A stretch of 64,000 nucleotides of DNA from Sphingorhabdus sp. (lineage in GTDB: Bacteria > Pseudomonadota > Alphaproteobacteria > Sphingomonadales > Sphingomonadaceae), in NCBI GenBank assembly GCA_028279555.1, contig JANQNO010000002.1, forward strand, positions 310,001 through 374,000, in the 5' to 3' direction. Below, in pieces: positions 9,383-18,059 of this stretch. Numbering within the stretch: the first letter of the stretch is position 1; every line of letters begins with the position of its first letter. The notes under the pieces were generated by a model that saw only the letters and a program-made list of their open reading frames with translations, was not told where the DNA came from and made no database searches. The translations under genes were made by a program, and so were the position numbers.

Positions 9383-9864
9383 AACGCTTGCTTGCCTTTC
9401 TCGCGCTTGTGGCGGTTGCATTTCCTGTTGCCGCGAAGGACCGGCTGGGTGTCTACCAACGCTGGGCGGCATTCAAGGACCCTGAAATTCCGCGCTGCTA
9501 TGCGATTGCCGCGCCGGATGAAACGGTGGGGCGGCAGTCGATAAAACCCTATTTCTCGATCGGGTTTTGGCCCGAGCGCGGCGTAACGCATCAGATTTAT
9601 GTTCGCCTCTCCAGGGAGCGTTCGAATAATAGCGGCGTCACGCTTTCCGCGGGCGGCAGGCGCTTTCGGCTCGAAGCGGATGGTCGCGGTGCATGGGCGA
9701 AGGACAGGCGGATGGATCTCGCCATCATCGCTGCCATTCGCAGCTCCCGGTCTTTGAGCATCGAGAGCATCGGCCGCGATGGCCGCACGATCGTCGATGC
9801 CTATGCGCTGCGCGGCGCGCCCAGCGCTATCGATGCAGCGGCTTTGGGGTGCCGGCGGAAATAG
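9379..9864 (+). CDS. IalB-like periplasmic protein
   Basis: A 161-residue exported protein with a clear signal peptide ending near VAAKDR (residue 20). The body resembles invasion-associated locus B (IalB) proteins: a WAAF.D...PRCYAIAAP opening, a central basic beta-rich region and a final cysteine (AALGCRRK). Despite the family name, no virulence role is implied; homologues are widespread in free-living Alphaproteobacteria. The GTG start overlaps the stop of the phosphatase gene by four bases, and rlmN follows after about 40 bases. Confidence 0.6.
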   Translation: MKRLLAFLALVAVAFPVAAKDRLGVYQRWAAFKDPEIPRCYAIAAPDETVGRQSIKPYFSIGFWPERGVTHQIYVRLSRERSNNSGVTLSAGGRRFRLEADGRGAWAKDRRMDLAIIAAIRSSRSLSIESIGRDGRTIVDAYALRGAPSAIDAAALGCRRK

Positions 9865-9906
9865 CGGAACTGGCAATTCGCGCGCTGGCTGCCTATATCG
9901 CGCGGC

Positions 9907-11151
9907 ATGCAGATTCCAGGCCATATAGACCCCGTCGTCACGCCGCGCAGTATCACACCGCGCGAGGACGGGCGTATTGACCTGTTGGGGCTGTCTGTGC
10001 CGCAAATTCGCGAATGCCTGACCGAAGCCGGTCTCGATGAAAAGGCCGCCAAGCTCCGCGCTAAACAGATTTTCCACTGGATATATCACCGCGGAGTCAC
10101 CGAATTCGATGCGATGACCGACATTGCAAAGACGCAGCGGCCTTTCCTGGCCGAGCGTTTCGTGATCGGACGTCCGGACATTGTCGAAGCGCAAGTCAGT
10201 GAGGATGGTACGCGTAAATGGCTGCTCAAAAGCGGCGACGGCCATGACTATGAGATGGTCTTCATTCCCGACGCAGACCGCGGAACGCTGTGCGTGTCGT
10301 CGCAGGTTGGCTGCACATTGAATTGCCGATTTTGCCACACCGGCACGATGCGGCTGGTGCGCAATCTGACGCCTGGTGAGATTGTCGGGCAAGTCATGCT
10401 CGCGCGCGACGCGCTGGGCGAATGGCCGAAGGGCAATATGGCAGGGTTCGGCGATGACGAAGCTGCGGATGAAGACCCTGCCGCCCAATATTCCTCCGAT
10501 GGCCGTATTCTCACCAATATCGTGATGATGGGGATGGGAGAGCCGCTCTATAACTTCGAAAATGTCCGCGATGCGCTGGGTATTGTCATGGATGGAGCCG
10601 GGCTTGCCCTTTCCAAGCGGCGGATTACGCTGTCGACCAGCGGCGTCGTCCCGATGATGGAAAAGGCCGGCGAAGAGATCGGCGTCAATCTGGCCGTAAG
10701 CCTGCATGCCGTGAGCAAGGATATCCGTGACGAGATCGTGCCGCTCAACAAGAAATACGGTATCGAGGAATTGCTGGAGGCCTGTGCCGCCTATCCCGGC
10801 GCGAATAATGCGCGGCGGATTACCTTCGAATATGTCATGCTGAAAGACAAAAATGACAGCGATGAAGATGCGCGCGAACTTGTGCGGTTGATCCGGAAAT
10901 TCAAATTGCCCGCAAAGGTGAACCTGATCCCCTTCAATCCTTGGGAGGGTGCGCCCTATGAATGCTCATCGCCCGACCGTATCCGCGCATTTAGCAACAT
11001 CATCTTCGAAGCAGGGATCAGCGCGCCGATCCGGACGCCGCGTGGCCGAGATATCGATGCCGCTTGCGGGCAGCTGAAGACGGCAGCGAAGAAGCCGAGC
11101 AGGGCCGAACGCGACCGGCTGGATGAGGAAAAACGGACCGTTCTATCCTAA
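9907..11151 (+). CDS. rlmN: Dual-specificity 23S rRNA/tRNA adenine C2 methyltransferase RlmN
   Basis: A 414-residue radical-SAM enzyme that methylates C2 of A2503 in 23S rRNA and of A37 in some tRNAs. The [4Fe-4S] motif is present as CTLNCRFC (Cys136, Cys140, Cys143). The two cysteines of the methyl-transfer mechanism are represented by Cys129 in TLCVSSQ and Cys387 in DAACGQL near the C terminus. The central MGMGEPLYNFENV and the SLHAVSKDIRDEIVPLNK segments are characteristic. The C-terminal tail is slightly extended and charged. Start ATG is in phase with homologues. Confidence 0.96.
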   Translation: MQIPGHIDPVVTPRSITPREDGRIDLLGLSVPQIRECLTEAGLDEKAAKLRAKQIFHWIYHRGVTEFDAMTDIAKTQRPFLAERFVIGRPDIVEAQVSEDGTRKWLLKSGDGHDYEMVFIPDADRGTLCVSSQVGCTLNCRFCHTGTMRLVRNLTPGEIVGQVMLARDALGEWPKGNMAGFGDDEAADEDPAAQYSSDGRILTNIVMMGMGEPLYNFENVRDALGIVMDGAGLALSKRRITLSTSGVVPMMEKAGEEIGVNLAVSLHAVSKDIRDEIVPLNKKYGIEELLEACAAYPGANNARRITFEYVMLKDKNDSDEDARELVRLIRKFKLPAKVNLIPFNPWEGAPYECSSPDRIRAFSNIIFEAGISAPIRTPRGRDIDAACGQLKTAAKKPSRAERDRLDEEKRTVLS

Positions 11152-11179
11152 GTCTTTTCCTTTCATTTCAATGAACAAG

Positions 11180-11201
11180 CTGTGTTAAATAAGCAACACA
11201 G
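11180..11201. repeat. Inverted repeat in the rlmN-omp intergenic region
   Basis: CTGTGTT-N8-AACACAG is a perfect 7-bp inverted repeat, with no T tract after it. It lies about 120 bases before the outer-membrane protein gene, where an operator would be expected. It could also act as a weak 3' hairpin for rlmN. Confidence 0.35.
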
Positions 11202-11320
11202 ATGGTAAAGTTGCACGAGTTTGCAAATTTAATTTGGTATTCATCTTTGCAGCCATATCTCCCCGATATCCGAAGCGGGCGACCCTCTTCGGTGAAGTAA
11301 ACAGAAAGAAAGAAAACATC

Positions 11321-11773
11321 ATGCGTAAATTGATGATCGCAGCCGCTGCGGCTGCCACCCTCTCCGCAACTCCTGCCTTTGCCGAAACAAGCGGCGAAGG
11401 CCGGATCGAGGCTCGCGGCGGTATCGCCTGGGCCAATGGCGCAGAAGAAGCCATTGCCGGTGTTGCCGCCGGTTACGACTTCGATCTGGGCGATAGCGCT
11501 TTTGCCGGCGTTGAAGCTTCGGCTGACAAAATCCTTGCCGGCGGAACCGACGTTGTGTTCGGCGCAACCGCACGTCTTGGCGTAAAGGCTGGCAGCAACG
11601 GCAAAGCCTATGTCACCGCTGGTTACAGCTTCAACGATGGCGACGCTTTTCACGCCGGTGCGGGTTACCAGCACAAGGTTGGAAACAATGTCTATCTGAA
11701 GGCCGAGTATCGCCGTTTCTTCGACACGGTCGATGTCAATACCGCAGCGGTCGGCGTTGGCATAACCTTCTAA
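11321..11773 (+). CDS. Small outer-membrane beta-barrel protein
   Basis: A 150-residue secreted protein with a signal peptide (MRKLMIAAAAAATLSATPAFA) and alternating polar/hydrophobic strands, ending in the aromatic GVGITF typical of outer-membrane barrels recognised by BamA. It resembles small OmpA/Omp25-like porin-family barrels, without an OmpA peptidoglycan-binding domain. The start at 11321 is chosen because it begins the signal peptide after a purine-rich AGAAAGAAAG; the longer ORF-track start is unlikely. An intrinsic terminator follows the stop codon closely, so it is probably a monocistronic, well-expressed gene. Confidence 0.75.
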   Translation: MRKLMIAAAAAATLSATPAFAETSGEGRIEARGGIAWANGAEEAIAGVAAGYDFDLGDSAFAGVEASADKILAGGTDVVFGATARLGVKAGSNGKAYVTAGYSFNDGDAFHAGAGYQHKVGNNVYLKAEYRRFFDTVDVNTAAVGVGITF

Positions 11774-11796
11774 AACCTCTCCCGTTTTGCGAGAAG

Positions 11797-11824
11797 AAAA
11801 GGCGTCCTGTTCGGGGCGCCTTTT
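11797..11824 (+). terminator. Intrinsic terminator of the outer-membrane protein gene
   Basis: AAAAGGCGTCC-N6-GGGCGCCTTTT forms an 11-bp stem with one G-U pair and a T-rich 3' side, 24 bases after the stop codon. Confidence 0.85.
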
Positions 11825-11915
11825 CCTTATTTTTGCGCGAATGGCGTCTTGTCATTCACGTCGGTGAGATTGTAACGCAAGGCCAGAGGCTTGCGAAGTT
11901 GGTTTCGGAGGAAAT

Positions 11916-13190
11916 ATGGCGCTGATCGACCGTCTTCTTGAAGGACGCCTGCATAGCGGGCAATTGACGATAATCCGGCCAGACGGATCGGAACGGATTT
12001 TCGGCAACGCCGTCGCGGGATGGCCGGCGGTCACCCTGCGGATCAATGCTGCCAATGCGGAGCGGCGCATCCTTACCAATCCGCGGCTAGGCCTCGGCGA
12101 ATGCTATATGGACGGCGCTGTCAGTATCGATGATGACGATATTATGGGTTTTGTTGAGCTCGTGCGGCGTAACAATCTCTGGGAGAATGGTGGCGAGATT
12201 GGCGACCCCTCGGCAACGAAGGCGCTTTTCAAGAAGATGGCGAAACCCTTTCAGCAGCTCAATTCGCTGGCGCGCTCGAAAGACAATGTCGCACATCACT
12301 ATGATCTGTCGAATGATTTTTACCGGCTCTGGCTCGACGAGGACATGCAGTATAGCTGCGCCTATTGGCCCGATGCCGATGTCGGGGACGGCGGCTCGCC
12401 GCTTTCGAATATCACGCTGGATCAGGCGCAGACGGCAAAAAAGGCGCATATCGCGGCCAAGCTGGCGCTAACGCCGGGGCAGCGCGTGCTCGATATCGGC
12501 TGCGGCTGGGGCGGGATGGCGCTCTATCTCAATCGCGTGGCCGATGTTGACGTGCTCGGAATAACGCTATCGGAAGAGCAGCTCAAACTTGCGCAGGAGC
12601 GATCGGCGAAAGCCGGTGTTTCGGGCCGCGTCAAATTCGAGCTGATCGATTATCGCGATCTTGCCAGGCGCGAACCGCAGGGCTTCGACCGCATCGTTTC
12701 GGTCGGGATGTTCGAACATGTCGGCGTGCCGCAATTCGAGACTTTCTTTCGCGCCTCGGCCAATTTGATGAAAGATGACGGGGTGATGCTGCTCCACACG
12801 ATTGGGCGGATGGGACAGCCGGGCGCAACCGATGCCTTCACGCGCAAATATATCTTTCCGGGCGGCTATATTCCGGCCTTGTCGGAAACCCTACGTGCGA
12901 GCGAGAAGGTCAAGCTCATTGCCAGCGATATCGAGAATTGGCGGATGCATTATGCGCTGACCCTGCGGGCTTGGTATGATCGCGTGCGCTCTCACCGCGA
13001 TGCCGTGATCGCGCAATATGACGAGAAATTCTTCCGGATGTGGATTTTCTATCTGTCGGGCGCGGCAGCGGCCTTCGAAAGCGGCGGCATGTGCAACCAT
13101 CAATATCAATTTGTCCGCAACCGCCGTGCACTCCCCATGGCGCGCGACTATATGGCGCAGGCGGAAAAGGACTATGTCGCAAAAGGGTGA
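11916..13190 (+). CDS. cfa: Cyclopropane-fatty-acyl-phospholipid synthase
   Basis: A 424-residue SAM-dependent enzyme that adds a methylene bridge (or a related one-carbon group) to unsaturated acyl chains of membrane phospholipids. The SAM-binding motif VLDIGCGWGG lies near residues 192-201, preceded by the family segment HHYDLSNDFYRLWLDEDMQYSCAYW. Conserved FPGGYIPALSE and the C-terminal FRMWIFYLSGAAAAFESGGMCNHQYQ are present. Length suits the family. GGAGGA precedes the ATG. Members are often induced by stress or stationary phase, but no specific promoter could be assigned here. Confidence 0.92.
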   Translation: MALIDRLLEGRLHSGQLTIIRPDGSERIFGNAVAGWPAVTLRINAANAERRILTNPRLGLGECYMDGAVSIDDDDIMGFVELVRRNNLWENGGEIGDPSATKALFKKMAKPFQQLNSLARSKDNVAHHYDLSNDFYRLWLDEDMQYSCAYWPDADVGDGGSPLSNITLDQAQTAKKAHIAAKLALTPGQRVLDIGCGWGGMALYLNRVADVDVLGITLSEEQLKLAQERSAKAGVSGRVKFELIDYRDLARREPQGFDRIVSVGMFEHVGVPQFETFFRASANLMKDDGVMLLHTIGRMGQPGATDAFTRKYIFPGGYIPALSETLRASEKVKLIASDIENWRMHYALTLRAWYDRVRSHRDAVIAQYDEKFFRMWIFYLSGAAAAFESGGMCNHQYQFVRNRRALPMARDYMAQAEKDYVAKG

Positions 13191-13196
13191 GCGAAG

Positions 13197-13982
13197 TCAG
13201 CTGAAAATTGCGACCGATTGCATACCTGTCATCATCGGCTCGCCGTCTGCGTTCCAGACGCTCATAAACTGGCTTGATGCGCCGTTTCTTGCATGGTGTG
13301 TGTGGCTTTCCAGATGCCACCACCCCTCACGCGTTTCCGGCGTCTCGGACAGAATATTGAACTGCCAGTTGATCGAGCTGACCATGCCTGCTTCGGTCAT
13401 CAGTCCCATGGCCGATGGCGGAAGCGCGTCGGAAATGCAGACTAACTCTGCCATCGGATCTAGCCCCTCACGCTCGATAAGGCGTTGCCAGCCATGCATC
13501 CGCGGTGTTCCTCGGCCCAGCTCGAGCCGCTTGCCGACATAGTGCATATTGTTGGTGAAAAATTCCGGCGGCCCGCTCCGCAGCGCGTCATCCTTGGGCC
13601 AATCGTCAAATTCCGGTTTTTCCAGATCGGCATAATCGACATGGCTGTCGCGGCCATGCATGAAGACGAAGCTGCAAGACAGGGCGGTTTCGGGTCCGTT
13701 TTTACCCTCGGCGATGATCTCCGACCTGACAAAGGCCGAGTTGCGTCCGCGCCGCAGCAGGCTGGCGCGAATTTCCACCTCGCCCGCGACAGGCCCGACG
13801 AAAGCCACTTGTCCCGATTTTAGCGGCGGCAAATCATCGCCGACCAGTTTCGCCGTTTGATAGGCCAGGGCCGAACTCAGCCCGCCATAGGATGTGCGCC
13901 CCTGAAGCCAGTTGGCGGGGATGGCGATCCGGTGAGTTTCGGCTCCGGCTTCGAACTGATCCAGAATTTCCGCAAGATTCAT
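13197..13982 (-). CDS. Acyl-CoA thioesterase family protein (TesB-like double hotdog)
   Basis: A 261-residue protein of the thioesterase superfamily with two hotdog halves, expected to hydrolyse acyl-CoA or a related thioester in the cytoplasm. The N-terminal half carries WLQGRTSYGGLSSALAY, a family hallmark, and the C-terminal half has SINWQFNIL followed by WWHLESHTHHARNGASSQFMSVWNADGEP. It is convergent with cfa with six bases between the stop codons. Substrate chain length cannot be predicted. Confidence 0.82.
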   Translation of the reverse strand: MNLAEILDQFEAGAETHRIAIPANWLQGRTSYGGLSSALAYQTAKLVGDDLPPLKSGQVAFVGPVAGEVEIRASLLRRGRNSAFVRSEIIAEGKNGPETALSCSFVFMHGRDSHVDYADLEKPEFDDWPKDDALRSGPPEFFTNNMHYVGKRLELGRGTPRMHGWQRLIEREGLDPMAELVCISDALPPSAMGLMTEAGMVSSINWQFNILSETPETREGWWHLESHTHHARNGASSQFMSVWNADGEPMMTGMQSVAIFS

Positions 13983-14075
13983 GGTTGAGGGCGTTAGCCA
14001 AGCGATTAATGCTTGTCATCCCATCTTATCTGACAAATTGTCATCGATCGTGCGGATCGGGCAGGAGGAAGAATT

Positions 14076-15104
14076 TTGGATCAGATTTTGCCTCTCCTGA
14101 CGCAAGATGAAGGCCCGGCAGCCGATACCGTTTCGAACGCCTTGATCGCGCAAATATTGCGGGCGGCAGAAGGCCTGCGCGCGCCTGTTGCGCAAATCTT
14201 GCGTGAAACTGGATTGGACGAGGCCAGGATCCGCCATCCGCTGGGGGGTGTTGCATTCCCGGTGCTGGTGCGGCTCTTGCAGCAACTGGAGGATCATTTC
14301 GACAATCCTGCCGCATCTGTCCGCCTGGCCAGCTTGACTATTCCGGCCAGTTTTTCCGATCCCGGCTATGCATGCAGACTGGTACCCCGGCTGGAAGATG
14401 GCATCCAGTCCTGGCTGAAATTGTTGGCGGGGCAGCAAAATTCACTCTCATCCAACTATGACCAAGCGACGGCCCAGATCGAGTGGAAGCTGAAGGGCAC
14501 AGATCCCATGCTGGCGGCTCCGTTCGTCGAATTTGTCGTTGCCGCCCAGATCGAATTTTCAAGGCGGGTTATGATGGAACCGCTGCATTTGCAACGCCTG
14601 TCGTTGCAACATGCGCCGCGTTTCGATCCGGCCCTCTATACCTCGCTTTTCGGTCTGGATGTGCGGTTTGGAGCAAGTAGTAGCGCGGTTCGCTTCGAGC
14701 TGTCACAGCTCGTGTTGCCGACACGAATGGCGAATGCGCGGTTGCGCTCCGCCATGACCGGTCTTTACGGCAAGCCGCGAAAGCTCGCGGCGCGCGGCAA
14801 GCCGCTGACTGCGCAAAGCTTTTTGTTCCTTCTCACCCAGATGGACAAGCCTTCGGTGACGCTGGATCGCATGGCTGCCGCTTTTGGGATGACCGAGCGG
14901 ACGTTGCGCCGAAAACTGACCAGCGAAGGATACCCTTTCCGCAAGCTGATGGACGAGGTGCGGCAAGACCTGTTCGCCCTCTACCGGATGGAAGCGAAGC
15001 GGTCCTTGGGCGAGATCGCCCTGCTTCTGGGCTATTCGTCGCTAAGCGCCTTCACCCGGGCAAAGCAGCGCTGGACGAAGGTCAAGCCGGCAGCATCTCT
15101 TTGA
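14076..15104 (+). CDS. AraC-family transcriptional regulator
   Basis: A 342-residue regulator with an N-terminal arabinose-binding-like sensor domain of the OruR/ArgR type (about residues 20-200) and a C-terminal HTH_18 domain (about 255-335) containing [20 protein letters not shown] and [19 protein letters not shown]. The ligand is unknown. The start is a TTG with a strong AGGAGGA seven to eight bases upstream. It lies divergent from the thioesterase gene across about 90 bases, so that gene is a candidate target. Its 3' end overlaps the convergent reductase gene by 23 bases. Confidence 0.85.
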   Translation: MDQILPLLTQDEGPAADTVSNALIAQILRAAEGLRAPVAQILRETGLDEARIRHPLGGVAFPVLVRLLQQLEDHFDNPAASVRLASLTIPASFSDPGYACRLVPRLEDGIQSWLKLLAGQQNSLSSNYDQATAQIEWKLKGTDPMLAAPFVEFVVAAQIEFSRRVMMEPLHLQRLSLQHAPRFDPALYTSLFGLDVRFGASSSAVRFELSQLVLPTRMANARLRSAMTGLYGKPRKLAARGKPLTAQSFLFLLTQMDKPSVTLDRMAAAFGMTERTLRRKLTSEGYPFRKLMDEVRQDLFALYRMEAKRSLGEIALLLGYSSLSAFTRAKQRWTKVKPAASL

Positions 15105-16305
15105 GCATAATATTGGTGTCGGCCAGTGTCTCGGTGGGTATTTCGGCCCGCGCCTCGACAAGCTTGCGGCCCTGGGCGTAGTCCTTCACAGCGTTGACGC
15201 AATCGAGCGCGATGACCTTGCCCCGCTTTAGATAGACGACCGAAAAGCTGTTTTGAGCAGGGTCACCGCGCAGGACAGTTCGGTCATGCCCGATAGACAG
15301 GCCAACTGTCTGCAATTTCAGATCGTACTGGTTGGACCAAAACCACGGCGTTGCCTCATAAGGCTTGGGATTGCCGCAAATATGCGCGGCTGCAATTTTG
15401 GCCTGATCATTGGCATTCTGAACCGATTCCAGCCTGATTTCTGCGCCGCCGGCAAAGCCATTGGCATGGAGCGCGCAGTCGCCAACCGCGTAAATATCGG
15501 GCAGCGACGTCTGGCAAAATGCGTCAACGCGAACGCCGTTCTCTCCCGCCGCACCTGCAGCGATCAAGGGCCCGACCGATGGGACTATTCCGATGCCAAC
15601 GACAACAATGTCGGCAGGCAACATCTCGCCGCTTTGCAGCTTTACGCCTTCTGCATGTTCGTCACCAATAATCGAATCGATTGTTACGCCGGTGCGAAGG
15701 TCGACGCCTTGCGCCCGGTGATAACCTTCGTAGAAACGCGACAATTCCGCGCCAGCAACGCGCGCCAGAACCCGGTCCAGCGCTTCCAGCAAAGTCACCT
15801 GCCTGCCCAGTTTGGTGAAAACGGCGGCTGCTTCCAGTCCGATATAGCCGCCCCCGACAATGACAATTCTGTCAATCTCTTTTAGCCGGGACATGATCGG
15901 ATCGACATCGCCGCGCGCGCGGATTGCATATACGCCATCCAGATCGCCACCCGGGATGGGCAGTTGCCGCGGTTCGCCGCCTGCTGCCCAGACGAGCTTC
16001 CCAAACGAAATTCTGCTTCCGTCTGAAAGACTTACCGCATGCTCTGCGGCATCGACCGCAACAACCTCTTTGCCTGCAAGCAAGGTGATTTCATTCTTTT
16101 CCCAATAATCCGCAGGACGCAGCAGCAGCTTTTCGAAGGGCTTATCACCGCTTAGATATTCTTTCGATAGCGGCGGGCGCTCATAGGGTAGCTGGTCTTC
16201 ACGGCCAATGATCGTGATCGATCCGGCAAATTTTTGCTGACGCAAGCTGATGGCAGCCTGCGCACCCGCATGGCCGGAACCAACGATCACGACGTCATAG
16301 TGCAT
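15082..16305 (-). CDS. FAD-dependent ferredoxin/rubredoxin reductase
   Basis: A 407-residue pyridine-nucleotide-disulfide-type flavoprotein resembling ferredoxin reductases of oxygenase and P450 systems (putidaredoxin reductase-like). FAD-binding [10 protein letters not shown] is at the N terminus, [14 protein letters not shown] follows, and the NAD(P)H-binding [10 protein letters not shown] is near residue 150. The C-terminal segment [15 protein letters not shown] is typical of this group, and there is no redox-active disulfide pair. No oxygenase or ferredoxin gene lies nearby, so the electron acceptor is unknown. Start ATG lies 22 bases downstream of tRNA-Val on the same strand. Confidence 0.88.
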   Translation of the reverse strand: MHYDVVIVGSGHAGAQAAISLRQQKFAGSITIIGREDQLPYERPPLSKEYLSGDKPFEKLLLRPADYWEKNEITLLAGKEVVAVDAAEHAVSLSDGSRISFGKLVWAAGGEPRQLPIPGGDLDGVYAIRARGDVDPIMSRLKEIDRIVIVGGGYIGLEAAAVFTKLGRQVTLLEALDRVLARVAGAELSRFYEGYHRAQGVDLRTGVTIDSIIGDEHAEGVKLQSGEMLPADIVVVGIGIVPSVGPLIAAGAAGENGVRVDAFCQTSLPDIYAVGDCALHANGFAGGAEIRLESVQNANDQAKIAAAHICGNPKPYEATPWFWSNQYDLKLQTVGLSIGHDRTVLRGDPAQNSFSVVYLKRGKVIALDCVNAVKDYAQGRKLVEARAEIPTETLADTNIMLKEMLPA

Positions 16306-16327
16306 TTCAAGCGCCCCGGGGAAGGAA

Positions 16328-16402
16328 TGGTGGGCGTAGCAAGGATTGAACTTGCGACCCCTACGATGTCAACATAGTGCTCTACCACTGAGCTATACGC
16401 CC
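16328..16402 (-). tRNA. tRNA-Val (GAC)
   Basis: The minus strand folds as a complete 75-nt tRNA including an encoded CCA end. The 7-bp acceptor stem is GGGCGTA/TACGCCC, the D arm is GCTC-AGTGGTA-GAGC, the anticodon arm is CTATG-TTGACAT-CGTAG with anticodon GAC, and the T arm is GCAAG-TTCAATC-CTTGC. The anticodon GAC reads valine codons GUC and GUU. It lies between cpdR and the reductase gene, all on the minus strand. Confidence 0.97.
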
Positions 16403-16448
16403 ACTCCGGATGCTCGCCTCTAGCGCCAGCCTTGCGGCCTTTCAAGTC

Positions 16449-16826
16449 TCATTTGACTTCGCCGAAACTTTCCCGGTTGAACAGCCTCTCAACTTCGAGC
16501 ACGAGATCGCGCAAGTGGAATGGCTTGGAGAGAATTTTGGCATTTGGAACCGATTCTCCGGCTTTCAGGACAACTCCGGAAAAACCGGTAATGAACATAA
16601 CCTCGGTCCGCGGGGAAACCTTGCTGCAATGGCGGGCCAGTTCGATCCCGTCCATTTCGGGCATAACGATATCGGTCAGGAGCAAGTCGAATTCTTCATT
16701 TTCAAGCAGCGGGACGGCCTCGGTTCCGCACTCGACGGAAACGACGTCATATCCGGATTTTTCAAGCGCGCGCGCCAGATATTCGCGCATCGCCAATTCG
16801 TCTTCAGCCAGCAGAATTCGAGGCAT
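16449..16826 (-). CDS. cpdR: Single-domain response regulator, CpdR-like
   Basis: A 125-residue stand-alone receiver domain. The acidic pocket (Glu8-Asp9), phospho-acceptor Asp52 in LLLTDIVMPEMDGIEL and the conserved SKPF lysine are present, and there is no output domain. In Caulobacter, CpdR in its unphosphorylated form directs ClpXP to degrade CtrA. Size, motif spacing and the divergent N-formylglutamate amidohydrolase neighbour all fit the usual alphaproteobacterial cpdR locus. Start is set at MPRILLAEDE (16826), matching the family, not the ATG 12 bases upstream. ctrA itself is at about 34.7 kb. Confidence 0.85.
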   Translation of the reverse strand: MPRILLAEDELAMREYLARALEKSGYDVVSVECGTEAVPLLENEEFDLLLTDIVMPEMDGIELARHCSKVSPRTEVMFITGFSGVVLKAGESVPNAKILSKPFHLRDLVLEVERLFNRESFGEVK

Positions 16827-16937
16827 AATTGTTCCCATCCGCGCTCATTGTGGCAAATTGCCGCCCCTGCGCAAGGGCATTAACCGGATATCTTTAATAT
16901 TTTGCTGATCCGGCAATATTCTGCCAGAAAAGCCTAG

Positions 16938-17831
16938 ATGGCGGAATCGATCAGCAAAATGCCGCAAAATTCGGTCTGCGCCTTCGGGTTCGAGGCTTTC
17001 GGCTGCGAAATGCCGAACTGGCCGGTGTTGCTGGCCGTTCCACATGCGGGCCGGGATTATCCCGCCGAGCTGACTGCCAATCTTCGCGTCGATCCTTCTG
17101 CCATTGTGAAGCTGGAAGATCGCTATGCCGACCTTTTGACGAAAGCGGCCCGGGAGACAGGGTTTTCAGCAATTATCGCAAGCAGGCCCCGTGCATGGAT
17201 GGATCTGAACCGGGCCGAGAATGATCTTGACCCGGCTATGCTGCGCGATGTGCCAGCTGAATTTACGTCGCTGAACAGCCCCAAACAGCGTGGCGGCCTC
17301 GGCCTGGTTCCGCGCCGACTGACAGGTGTTGGCGAGATTTGGAAAGCGCGATTTCCCTTTGCCGATGTTACGCGGCGGATAAGCGAGTTCCACAAGCCCT
17401 ATCATGATGCGGTAGATCGCGTGCTGAGACAGATGCGGGCCAAATTCGGTGCTGCTATTCTTCTGGATGTACACAGCATGCCGCCTGTCAAAACCGCGCA
17501 TGGCAATAGTCCAGATTTCGTTGTCGGGGACCGTTTCGGGAGCAGCGCGGCCAGTTGCCATGCGGATCTGCTGCGTGGACGGATCGAGGCCAGCGGATAT
17601 CGCTGCGCGCTCAACAGCCCCTATCCTGGAGACTATATCCTGCGCAGGCATGGCCGTCCGGAGCGCGGCATTCACGCCATTCAGCTCGAGGTGGACAGAA
17701 GGCTGTATCTCGATGAAGCGATGCGTGAACCCGGACCGGGGTTGGCGAAGATCTCGGCTCTGGTTGCGGAGTTGGCAGGGCTGCTTGGTGATGCAATCGC
17801 AGGCGGAGGCGAATTGCTCGCTGCCGAATAA
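16938..17831 (+). CDS. N-formylglutamate amidohydrolase family protein
   Basis: A 297-residue member of the N-formylglutamate amidohydrolase (FGase) family, which in histidine degradation releases formate from N-formyl-L-glutamate. Family features are VPHAGRDYP near the N terminus, LEDRYADLL, the arginine-rich ASRPRAWMDLNRAENDLD, LLDVHSMPP with metal-binding Asp/His, and a C-terminal IHAIQLEVDRRLYLDE. No hut genes are nearby, so a role in histidine catabolism is not established. It is divergent from cpdR. The hairpin after its stop codon belongs to a transcript on the other strand. Confidence 0.85.
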   Translation: MAESISKMPQNSVCAFGFEAFGCEMPNWPVLLAVPHAGRDYPAELTANLRVDPSAIVKLEDRYADLLTKAARETGFSAIIASRPRAWMDLNRAENDLDPAMLRDVPAEFTSLNSPKQRGGLGLVPRRLTGVGEIWKARFPFADVTRRISEFHKPYHDAVDRVLRQMRAKFGAAILLDVHSMPPVKTAHGNSPDFVVGDRFGSSAASCHADLLRGRIEASGYRCALNSPYPGDYILRRHGRPERGIHAIQLEVDRRLYLDEAMREPGPGLAKISALVAELAGLLGDAIAGGGELLAAE

Positions 17832-17936
17832 AAAACCACCCCGAATTTCTTCGGGGTGGCCAAGGTTCAGGGAGGGGCACCGTAGAGCGGGTGCCCACAG
17901 CGGGGCAGAAGGGAGGGGAGATATCCGCCCCGCAAC
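17830..17936 (-). ncRNA. Candidate trans-acting small RNA with anti-Shine-Dalgarno motifs
   Basis: Read on the minus strand, this intergenic stretch folds into three hairpins. The first is GCGGGGC/GCCCCGC (17900-17933), with a 20-base loop containing CTCCCCTCCC. The second is GGGCACC/GGTGCCC (17875-17896). The third is a 10-bp CCACCCCGAA/TTCGGGGTGG terminator stem (17836-17859) followed by six Ts. A second C-rich motif, CCTCCCT, is single-stranded between hairpins two and three. Hairpins with C-rich anti-Shine-Dalgarno loops are the mark of alphaproteobacterial CcsR/cuckoo and alpha-r14 sRNAs. No ORF fits. The 5' end is estimated from the promoter. Structure is seen; function is inferred. Confidence 0.7.
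17836..17859 (-). terminator. Intrinsic terminator of the candidate sRNA
   Basis: A perfect 10-bp GC-rich stem with a 4-base loop, followed on the minus strand by six Ts at 17835-17830. On the plus strand no T tract follows, so it does not serve the amidohydrolase gene. Confidence 0.85.
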
Positions 17937-17942
17937 AATAAG

Positions 17943-17969
17943 AATGGGTACTATCTAAGGCAAAATCAA
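17943..17969 (-). promoter_or_regulatory. Candidate heat-shock-sigma-like promoter of the sRNA
   Basis: On the minus strand TTGATT, a 15-base spacer and CCCATT lie just upstream of the first sRNA hairpin. This resembles RpoH (sigma-32) elements (CTTGAA ... CCCCAT) more than a housekeeping promoter, and places transcription start near 17936. The match is partial. Confidence 0.4.
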
Positions 17970-18059
17970 TAGCTGCAGTCCAACGGGCTGTTTTCCCGGA
18001 TCAGGCCGCGGCTATCCGGGCCGATGCGCCTCTTTTCTGCCGAATCGGTCGATTTACGA

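Noticed and set aside
9139-10707. 522-codon minus-strand frame over rlmN
   Set aside because: Antisense shadow of rlmN and the IalB-like gene with no recognisable domain.
17836-17859. Hairpin after the N-formylglutamate amidohydrolase as its terminator
   Set aside because: There is no T tract on the plus strand; the T tract is on the minus strand, so it belongs to the sRNA.
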